DNA from: Watersipora subatra
Taxonomy: Eukaryota > Bryozoa > Gymnolaemata > Cheilostomatida > Watersiporidae
Assembly (NCBI RefSeq): GCF_963576615.1
Contig: NC_088708.1
Span: 5,580,001 to 5,644,000 of the forward strand
Direction of reading: 5' to 3'
Length of the DNA: 64,000 nt
The notes under the pieces were generated by a model. It was given only the letters and a program-made list of their open reading frames with translations. It was not told the DNA's origin and ran no database searches. Below are positions 39,901 to 51,900 of this stretch, in pieces; the stretch's first letter is position 1, and each line of letters starts with the position of its first letter. The position numbers and the translations under genes were made by a program.

Positions 39901-42900
39901 AAAAAAATAAAATGACTATAAAAAGGTTTAGATGTAAATGTGAAATAATTAGCAAGTAATAGCTAAATTAAGTCGGTTTTGCTACGATTACTATATAAGA
40001 TGATTCATTAATGATACAACTAATACGAACTGAGAAAACAAAATAGAAATCCCAAATATGTAGAATTAATAATAACAAAAAAGGTTACTGTTCCACCAGA
40101 AGCTATTCATCAAAACTGAATACGATGATACTGGTACAAATGTAAAAATGAAACATCGTACTGTCTTTGACCAAACGGAGAGATAATGTCAAGGATCTTC
40201 TCATGGAGGCAATATAATTGACCACGTGAGAAGAATTGACTTTGACCCCAGATATAGTAATTGTACCTTACAAAAAATATTTCTTACAGGGGCATTGTAA
40301 CGCTTGGCCGCATTGGTAAAATAATCAGCGTGCGCTATAGCGACACACACACACACATACTTTAAGAAATATATATATAGTATACCGTAAGTCCTCATGC
40401 TCAAGCCCCGTGGCTTGTGCTCGCAAACAGATAACTCACGAAGGAAAAAATAATCCTCCAACAAGCCGCCTGTGATATCTAGCCGCCCTTACCAACAAGC
40501 CGCATATGCCCACAGACCGTGGCTAATGACTGAGGTTTTGTCGTACTTGACCCCTTTGGGAGCGAGAGTGTCGAGATGGGTTTCGCTATACCCAGTCCTC
40601 TTGATTAAGAAAACAGGCTACATTAGTACGCCTGAAAAAATTTTTCTTTTACTTCCAAGTTCGAAGTAAAATTCCTGAACCCTTGCATCAAGTACTTACT
40701 TGCCATGCCCCAGCTAGATTTTTATTGCTGCTGTTAAAGGGCTGATAGGCTACACTGTAGGTTTTTCATGAAGGTTTAGCACTAGTGGACGTGGTTGTAT
40801 TAAGTTAACGAGTTCAGTCTTGCTGCTGCTAACAATGTGAAATAACTGAACGCCTGTGGCTTGCTGCAATTTGTTTGATGTGGTGAGTTTTGCACTCAGT
40901 TTGGTTCATAGTTTCTGCTTCGATGTCAGCAGGTAGTAACAGCTTCCAACCACTTGTCTCTCGTACGTCACGAACTCATCTCGACTTAGAGTGATAAATT
41001 CTTCTTTAGTATAAAGTATTCTATAAACATGACCTTGAAAATAAACGGAGTAGGTCGCCAAAACCCCGTACTTTAATAAAAGTGTATCATGAATGCGATT
41101 CTATGGTTATATCAGAGACCGCATTTATCGAGAAGCTGCCCTGAGCCCCACGTAAGTTTTAAAAGTTTGGCCTTTAGCCGTGGTATATGACCTTGAACCA
41201 GAAGCCCCGCCCGACGACAAGCCGCGCGGCTTGAGCACGAGGACTTGCGGTATACTGTTTACGCTTCCATGAGCACCCACTGAGCCATTTTCTGTGCATG
41301 TACTTGCTAACTTTAGTACGAAAAGGTATAATTGAACTATAGTGATGCAAAACTATTTAATAACCTCACATTATGCACGAGTCTTTTTCTATTTATTCAC
41401 CAAATTTTTGATCCACTTGAAGTTAACCAATGCGTTGGCAATGTGCTAACACTAGGTATAAAATGCACAAATGCGTAAAAATAATACCTCAATTTTCAGT
41501 AATGTTATTGAATAAACCTAAACCATTGTCAAAAGTACCCACATGTGAATCTCTTTTGATAATTTTTATTAATATTAAGTCTTTCAATGAGTTTTTAGAT
41601 AATCAAAAAGTAAAATATGCTTGCAATGAATAGACGTAGCAGTCGCTCAAGGCCACATCACACACTCAATATTATTAACTTACTCTGCTGCTTTTTCAGT
41701 AGATGCACTTATTATTGTCTAAATATGTCAGAGTTGACCAAAGAATTTAAGGGCATGACCCAGCATTTTGTAAATGATAGCAACCGTGAGTATGCACAGG
41801 TCACCAACTAACTAGTTGGAGATGGCAAAAGGTTTTCAAGTTGATCATCTCAACAAGCATGTACATTCTATCAAGTAAATAGAAGATTAATGCTGTGAAT
41901 GGCCTGAAATATGGTGATCACTTGTAAGACTGCTGCATGAGCATGTGGTGCTAACAGATCGTTTCACCGGACTATAGTCGAAAAGCACCATAAACTATCA
42001 ACAGACTAATTAAGGATGGACCGCTATCACTATGAATGCGTCAAAGTGTAGGAATATATGAAAAGGACAAGAGATAAATTGGCATGAATAAAGAGAGAGA
42101 TAGAATAGCGATGGAGAAAGAGCGAATTAAGTACAGCAAGGGTGTGTATCAGTTTGATGAGACATTACAGTCTGATATACCAAATACCTCAGGAAAATGT
42201 TCACGCTTACTCAAAAAAAAAAATAACATAAAAGAGTTAACGGATGAAACTCGTAAAAACCAAAATGACAGACATTTACAGCGAAAGACTCCACATACCT
42301 TCTAATTGTTCTGCAGTAAGTGAAGGGGCTATGTAGTGCCACCAATCTTTACCCTCTTTAGAAGGCTGCAACTACAATAAGAGGAGGTTACATGAATCCG
42401 GGTTACAGGAGCAATGAATCCAGGAACAAACATAATGTAACACAAAACATGAAGTCATATTGCTAAAATTAACTGCCAAGATAAATCAATGGTACATTTA
42501 TATAAGTTAAAGCAGAGTTTGCAAGTAATCTTTGAGGAGAAATAACAGTTTCCTATCTAGTATAAAATCTTCCACTGAAAAAAATTCTACATGATCAAAT
42601 CCTAGATTATAGATTAATGTTGTTGTAAAGGATGCGATTGCAATAAAAAAATCTTAAAAAAGTTATACACTTGTTTTAGTAAAAAGCTTTTACTAAAAAC
42701 AAACTATGCTGACTTGTCAAATGCAAACAACAAAACCGCATCAAGCTGATGCACAACCGAATAGGTTTACCAAAACACGAGCAAACATACATCTTCTTGT
42801 AGTTGGATTTTGTGGTTTGGAATGGATATGGTAACATATTCTTTATAAAAAGTTTACCAATCATTTCAGCCAAGCTTCTACCCTAACAGAACTTTTTCAA

Positions 42901-45900
42901 ACGTAAGATTTCAGCACATATTTAGCTTCACAGCCAAAGTAATTTTCACGACACAACGGCTTAAGTTTTTCCAAGTATTGCACTTTAGTAAACCTGTTAC
43001 TCAGTTCTACTTGGATTAATTACATACATTAATTTTTAAAGAACGCTAAACAGTACATTGTTTTAGTACGTTAGTTATAAATAATGGATCCTAGGAAGAC
43101 GAGTGTGAGTGATAATAATAATGATAAGAAGGCAATGCTTTTTTCAGAATCGAAACAAAAATTATAACGTTTGGTTCTTTAAACCATAACTGTCACGTAC
43201 AACTTTTATTGTATTTACTAGGTAAACCAGACACGCTGATTCCGATTTTGTACTTAAAATAAAGATTAGTCCACTAACTTTCAGAGTAATGAAGGCTTTT
43301 TTACAGCGTTTTAATATCGGTCTCGAAAACAACACGATCGGTACAACAAGCTCTGCCCATAAATACGTGACGTAACCTAGCTTTTTAGGAACAGAAGTTA
43401 CGTAGGGATGTTTAGACCGATTTAGAATAATAGAGATGGGTGTTTTAAAATAAATTAATATCTAAATTCAGCTTTAAAAATAATCTGTCTTTTCTAAAAG
43501 GTAGATAGAACTATTTAACATTGCATATTTAAAAAAGCGTGATAACAACGCCAGCTTGTGATAAAACCGCGCTTTTTGAGCTCATTTTTCTCGGCGTTCA
43601 GCCTATTTAAACATCATGTAACAAGTTACGAGCAATTGTAAATAGTTTATATACCTTTCATAAAAGACCGAGATTATTTTACAGGCTAGATTTACATGTA
43701 GATAATAATGGGTTTTAAGACACCCATCTCTATTATTCTAAATCGGACTAAACATTCCTAACTTCCGTTCCTGAAAAAGCTAGGTTTCGTCACATATTTA
43801 TGGGCGGAGCTTGTAATGCCGATTGTGTTGTTTTCGAAACGAATATTGAAACGCTTTAAAAAAGCCTAAATGACTGAAGGTTAGTGGACCAATCTTTATT
43901 TTGAGTACAAAATCGGAATCAGCGTGGCTGATTTACCTAGAAAATAGGATAAATGTTGTACGTGACAGTTATGGTTTAATAAAGTGAGTGGCTATCGTGG
44001 GGAAGAAATGTAAGAAAACAAGGGTAAGGTGATACAAAGAAACAATGCATGAAACGGGCCAATCTAAGAAAATTAACAAGATAAAACAAAAGATACACAT
44101 AAAACAAGATATATATATATATATATAAATAATGCCAATTTCAAGTTCACAGGTAAGACACAGGATTAAGGATATGTTCACAGGATCAGGTAAGACCATC
44201 CATCTACCTAAGCCCTGTCTCTTGTCTCACCAAGACCCCATTCGCCTGTTTTTACCGTGAAGCCAGTGTTTTCAACACGAAAGAAAAGTGACAACAAAAG
44301 CTTTTTTGGATCATCAAGTTTCCTACACAGAAGTATTTAGTGCAAAGTTTTAAACAAATTCTTATGGGAATAAGAAATGATGGCTCAAACACACGATATA
44401 CAAAATCTAGAAATGGATTAAATTAATATGCGATTAATAATCCGAGGCGGTTCTTTTGGATGCCTGACTATAATTGACAAAGGAACTGTTAATGAGCCAG
44501 TACAACACGGACATTATTCTACAAGTCGAAACACATGTTTCTTTTGTATTTTTCTATCATAATCATAAAGACTAAGCAATGGAAACTCACCTCCCAGTCA
44601 CAGCATTTACAGGAAAGGTATATACAGGTAGCTGCAATCACTTGTGGAGTGTATCGAAGACAAAGATTCGTCAGCAAAAGACTACAATGTATAAGAATTC
44701 TGGCTAAATGCAGTTTTAACACGAGCAGCCAACCTTAGTTTTTAAACATCTATGATCTAGAACAAATTGGAGTTTGAACAAAAAATTCGAGCTATTTCGG
44801 ACACCTCTGAAATAAATCAGAAAAACTAATGACAACTCTGTTGCTTACTGACACTTTTTTTTATTTCATCTTTAGTATTCAACTATTTAACGGAGACGTG
44901 TTCATTGTGAGTTTACGAAATATGGACAGCATTTTGTGTTTGTAGAATTTTATTAAAATGAAACACGAGCGATTTCTACACTACTTCCATTTACACAAGG
45001 ATCTGAGGCGAAGACGCTAAAACACGAGCTGCTACAAAAACAACACACTTCCAAGCATAGCCTTCTCTAGTAATCAGATATTTTATGATAAAGTTGGTGT
45101 ATTTTATATACCGTATAGTTCGCATATAAGCCTATCTTGCGTGTAAGCTGACCCTACCCAGAATAACAGCCTTGAAATCAGAGAATTTATAAGAATTCAC
45201 CCATAAGCCGACCCTATAAATCGTAACATGCCATATCTATCAAAGCAAAAGGTTGCAGAAATGGATGTAGGTTTAGTACAAAACGTCTCTTATAGGTGAG
45301 TAGTTGTATAATTAGCCTATCGTGTCTCCGCTTAATCGAAAGGAAACAACCATGTTTGCGCTGAACTAGTGGAAAACAAGTTTGCATCTCACGCTGACCT
45401 TAGTTTAGATTTGCAAAAACTTTTTTACAGCTATTTTTTTTAGCGATGATCAGATGCATTACAGCTATGTAGGTTTCACAAACTGTAGATCAATGAACTT
45501 TTGATGATTATCTATTGGGCAATAGTAGTACTTTTTATTTAATAATTTATTTTTAACAATAATAATGGCGGAAGCTATAGTAATAGTGGTAACTCGTCTG
45601 ACTAATAACAAACTCAACTTGTCGACTGCGATAATACGAAGAGGACAGAAAGGTGTCCGAACTCATTCCGCAACACATTTGTGGCTTTTTATGGCATCGG
45701 ATGATGTAAAACTTTATGCTAAATAATTTGGTCAAATGTTATGACAACTTACATGCACCAATGCCAAATATTTGATTTTACAGAATATACAATCATCCTG
45801 ATAAAAAAATTATTTGGTAGCAAAAAAGTTAACGGTAGTGGTCAGGGTTGGAAAAAATCATGATTTTTTTATTTAAATCAGATTTTGTTCAAACATAAAT

Positions 45901-48900
45901 TACCAGTTTTTTCATAACTGCTAACCATACACCATAATAACCAGTAATACACCATGGTTATTTTTTCATAATAATATTATTTTATTTTGTTGAAGTGTGC
46001 CACAAGAAAACATTAGCAACATAACAAAACAACTTTGCATCACTTTAATTTATTAAAAGTTGTTTTTATTTTAACTTTGACCAAGTTGTGCAGTTCATAT
46101 TCACAGTAGACCTTCTACAAGTCACATTTTTTGGAAGTCAGCCCTTGAGATGGGAAAGTTCTGAAGAAAATAAATCAAACATGATATTTTAGGATGATTT
46201 AAATCACAGCCTTTGACATGGAAAAAAAATCATCAAACATTATTTTTTTAAATGATTTTAATCGGCCGACCCTGGTAGGGGTAACATTATGAAAAAGCAG
46301 TGTAAGACATTCGTTTCCTTTTATCACTACATGCAGACATTTTTTCAGTAAAATCTTATCAACTGTACTTGCGATACTATTAATGCTGATTAATTAACGG
46401 AGCTTGCTAAAAAATCCAAGGCGCGAATGTCATTAGACATGCTCAACTGATATGCAAGAGCAGAAAAGTAAAAAATATTATATGTGACATTGATGGAACG
46501 CTCACACTTTCGCAATTTAAACCTAAACACGAACAAAATAATGCATTGTAACCTACATGGCAAAAAGTTGCTTACCTGTTTGTTGATAGAAAATATGATA
46601 ACTGTGACAAATCTTTTGGTGCTACAAAATACAGAGATAATATTTGAAAGTCTGAGGATGAACGATTAAGCAGAAGAGTACGGAAGGATAGGTGCAAGTA
46701 GAAAGTATATGGGCAGCTAACAAGGAGAGCCAAGACAGTATACAATTGACATGAACAAAATAAGAGGGAAAAAAGAAGATAAGTGACCATAAAAAGCAAG
46801 CATTAGTACTCCGTGTGAATTAAGGTTATAAGCAGGAGAGAACGAGTCCACACACACCCAGTAGTTGCCTCCAATTCTTCAAGCAGGAAAAATATGATGT
46901 TATTCCATAGGCTTGCTGGTTGTCTAGCTAGCGGTGAGGAAAGTAAATGACACCTTAATTCAACTTCAGTAAGAAAACACAGAGGCCTAGCACAAGAAAA
47001 GCCTGACAATCACTGGCTATTTGTGGTATCTGGCAACAAGAGAGGAATGAACACCTACAGATATGGGGAGATAGGCACGAGTCTTAAAATACTGATTTGC
47101 ATGATGCTTCATGTCAGGTTCTCTGAAAATGTGATATTCAATAAATTGATACTTTACTGACAGGTTTGGAGAACACTACATTACAAACTGCTAAGGTGAG
47201 TTTCACAGTACTATATGGGTCATGATCTCAGAAAGTGGGTCAAGTTGGAAATTATCAAAATTTAGATAGTTGCTCAGCTCAACAATGGAAAATTTACAAA
47301 TTTCCAAAGAATTTTGTTCCTATGTTGGTTAGAACTGATTTTATAGTCAAAAGTCTACATGTATCTTTTTAAAGCGGTTGAAACATGAATTCAAGAAAAT
47401 CGCGTTTAAAGTTTTGAGCCACCTAACTATTTGTTTACAGTTAGTCACCTTAGCAACCACTATTAAATTTAGCTGTAATTCCACATATACACAGGTTCTA
47501 AGAAAGAACTTTATGCTGAATCTGAATATTTAAATTAGAGAGTTCTAACTATTTCATGTTTATAGATAATATTAGCTACAAGTTGATAACCAAATTTTAT
47601 TGATTGCAAAAATTTGATTTGTTATTGCACAAGAATATAGTAACATAAAATACCTTTCACCTTGCAGACAATACAATGAAACCGATTTCTAAATCCGAAT
47701 GGTTAAATTAAAATCTTTCCATTATTAGTGGTCCGTATTAGTCCATATGTAACGGCTTCTTATCCTATCCAATAATGATCCATAACTAACGACTTCTTGC
47801 TCTTCTAACTGTGCAATTATTTCTTCATAATCATCTTTGGCATCGATTGAACTTGAAAAATCCTCTACATCAAAACCATCCGATAATAAACTATCAGATA
47901 ATTCTGCATCAGCTAAATTGCCAAATTATTCTTCAAAATTCTCATTTATATCTTTATTATCAACTGTATTAATGAAAAAAACAACGATCGTTTGACTTAT
48001 GCGACGCCATGTTTTATTATTTGTGGTTTGCATAGCAACGGCTTTGCAAGGCAAATTAGGACAGTTTTAAGCTTCTATTAGTTAAACAGAGTTTGGATTT
48101 TGAAAGAGCATACTTGATGGGCCTAAATAAATGTAACTTTAAAAATACAACAAATGCACGTGGCATTGAGTTTACTAACTTGCTATCGCTATTACGCAAA
48201 TTTAATACGTGCGACTTAACACCACTTGGAGAGATCACGACCCATATTATATCTGTATACACGCTAGGACTAATGTAAGCAATAACTGTGCTCAGGCAAT
48301 AATATGGGCCACAGTTTGCAAATTGCAGGTAACAATCTCAACAATGACGGTATGGAGGCAGTTATGTGAACATAAAATTATGGACAATATTATGGACTAC
48401 GACTGTAGACAAGCAGTGAACTGGACCATGGCAAAATACAGCCAGTAATGTACTTATTATATAGTGGACCAAGACAATAACAGGAAGTTTTGTGAGCTAA
48501 GGCTATATCCAAACAGTACTCTGTTGGCAAGTATAACAAATGTATATGCCTTACCTTTAACCATCTGACAAAGTCTAACTACGTGTGTGTTTGAGTGGTC
48601 TATGGTCACTTTGAAACCTACAACAACAATCGCTATGGACGCATGAAGACTGTCAGCAACTGTTGTCGTGTAGCTAGAAGCACACAGCTAACCTGACCTT
48701 CCGGTCTAACAACAATTGCATGCACAAGTCCCTAGCAATACAACATTGCAATTTGTTGTGTAGTTCAGAGGTGTGCGACCACGAGGAGAAATTCGTCTCC
48801 GAGTGACGACCACTCTCAGTCATGTGTGCGGCACAAGAACCGGATACAAGGCTTAATACCCTGTAGCACACAGACCTAGTGTTTGTAGCAGGATATTCTC

Positions 48901-51900
48901 ATTGATCACCAACTCCTGCACCTTCTCAAGATAATCCTACAAAAACAAATGAGAATGTGAGAGCCGATTTATATCAACAAGAATATCTGATTGGAGTAAT
49001 CATATGAATTAAGAAAAGCACTTTACTAATAGCCAAATGCCAACAATGTAATGCTAGCAAAAATAAAACTGCATGCATCTGACGATGATGAAGATATCAA
49101 AAAATGACGGGTCGGCATTACGAGGACCTTGAGCAGTTTATAGGTGCATAGGAGAAAACATAGGAGTTAACATAGGAATCAACGTAGGAGTAAACATACG
49201 AGCTAACATAAGCGCTAACGTAGGAATTAACGTAGGAGATAATGTAGGAGTTAACGTAGGAGATAACATTAGAGTTAACTGCTTCAGAGCTAAGAGGCTA
49301 TACCAGCAGGTAAGGCCATATAGCATTGTGTAGCGTTTAAAATAAGGCTTTTTGTAAGTTGGAAACCAAAATTCCTAAAAGCTCCATTATTTGTCTTGTG
49401 AACTATTATAACTGCAACATCAGAGGGTCACAAACATTTATATGCCCACAGTTCAAATGTCAGGCAATTTAAATCGACCGTATACAATTTATAGTTAAAA
49501 TACCCCTAACTTCTATGTTTTTGAATATTTATTTTGTATTCCACAAAATCATTAAATGCAGATTATAGAGATCCAATCACATGGGATTATAAAAACCTTT
49601 GGTTAAGATCTAACAGGCCAGTATGGTGTTGGAGCTGGCAGGATAGGCATAGAATGAACTTTATACGGATTATGAAACAAGTTCAAATGAATGAAACTTA
49701 GTCACCTCCGCTACCATCAATAACTTGCTGGTTGGAATAAGGCTGAATACTCAAGTGTTCGACATTTTTTATAAATAATTAGAGAGCCGAGACTAAGCAA
49801 TGGAGGAGTTACAGTGCACCCTCGAGATACGATTACCCCGATATACGATTTTTTCACCTTATGAAGTCAAACATTGTGATATCTTCACCTAACTATACGA
49901 ATTTTATTTCACCATACGACTTTGAGAAAAGTTTCGCCCGAGTTAAAATTTGGCGATCGGTGTGCTCATAACGCATGTCGAAATAAAAAAGACACCGAAA
50001 TACTTTGCCGAAATAAATATAGTTTGCCGAAAACATTTTCAGAACGTTTAGAAGAGACACGATGATCGACTTCTCTCATGTCAGCATTCCGCGTGTAAAA
50101 TTTCGTGTAAAATACACAAGCAAGAGCAAATATTCATTTGTAGCGTTATAATATATTTTACTATAAACTTTCAAGTCGGCATACATATATAACTACAAGT
50201 ATCTACATTTAATTCGTTAGCTATGGAATCTGAGACCACTACTTTACAAAATGAAGGAAAAATGATTTCTACGTCAACAAAGTTGGATGTCGTAAATAAG
50301 AAGGCACCCGTATTATTAACATTGTCAAGGAATATGATCGCAACCAATCAGCATTTGCAATTATTATTAAAACAAGAACTCCATTAAATCAAGCACAAGA
50401 AAGAGCTTGCGACTGAAGATTTGAAGGAGCGGTCATGCACGCGATCAGCATTCCAAAGGAGCAACCAATTAGTAAAGGCCAGGAAGTAGAAGATACAAAA
50501 AACCCCACATTGGCAGAAATATTTCAAGTGTTTAATTTACTGATGTGGACTGGTACATTAAAACAATGCATGTATAATAGATATTATCTCTTGTGTGGCA
50601 TGTTTTTCATATTTTATTCATTTTATTTGTTTCCTTTTGATTTTATGTTTTATTTTCTTGTTTAACCATGTCTTTGCAGATGGGCTTGTTATCTCCTATG
50701 TGAATACAATTCATCGTATGTATGTAACTCATATAACTAGCTACTCAAGATAGTTGACGCATTAACATTACTTTTTGAAACTTGTTAAAGCCCTTTCCTC
50801 TAGGGTATAAATACGTACAAACTTTGTACGTAAATACGTACTAACTTTGTACGCATGGTTACATTGATTCTTGTGCACATTTCATACAAGAAAAACTACC
50901 GTAGCACTTTCTCTGGATCCTTCTACAAGCTTTAGCTAGCTAACAGTTTTCTGCACTGCACCAGCATTTTTTCTTTTAAACCACAAGAAAAATTGGACAG
51001 GACTAGACAACCTTTAGCCTGCTAAAAATTCCATTTTATTACGTATTAAATTAATCTTCAAGTGAACAGCAACATAATTAGCATTAATACGTTTTTGCCT
51101 CCTCTCTGCTTTATTCGCTACAATATACCAGCTAAAGTCACGTTACTCCAAAGGTATGTACGTCCTGTATAGTAAATAAAATTTCATTTTTCTTTTCGGT
51201 AGCCATTAAATGGTCAGGTGTGTGAGAGGCCGCTTTCGATAACTGCATCGCTTGGCCTTTCTTATTGAATTCTGATTGAAAAAGGTTTCAACCAGACACG
51301 CTAAATTTTATAATGAAAGTGAAGGCAGAAACTTATGAAGGATAAAATTTCGTGAAAACAGTTGAAATTCATTAAAATAGTTCAAAATACATACTAAAAC
51401 TTGGTTTTAATGATGAGTTTGGCAAACTAAACTTATTTGAAGTGAATTCAACGTTTATGTTGTGTGTACCTTTTGAAGGTAAGAACTTGTTACAGTACGA
51501 TCTGCATTTGGTACACAGATTACAATTTTACAGTATTGCAGATTATAATCACTAGGTGCACTTAATGCAATGCAGCTACTGTAGGTAACTAGAGTTACCA
51601 TACTATTTTGTTACTAATTTTCAATACGTACAGCATTTTTATAAAAATTTGGACGATTTTTACCTTTTTTTTCATTTAATAATTACAATGGTTTTTATAC
51701 CCGGACAAACGAGTTTTTCACCATACGATGCCAGCCTTGGAACGAATTAACATCGTATCTCGAGGGTGCACTGCACAAACAAAATACAGAGGCCTCTCCT
51801 ACAACGTAAATAATACGTTCCAAGAACCTTTATGTTATAGGGAGTTTATGTTATACAAACAGTAAAATACATGTAAAATGCCTAATCCGTTCCAAGGTAT

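Noticed and set aside
42084..42305. Lysine-rich plus-strand open frame overlapping cyclin T exon 8
   Set aside because: Its end is antisense to exon 8 and it has no splice support; AT-rich sequence easily gives Lys-rich frames.
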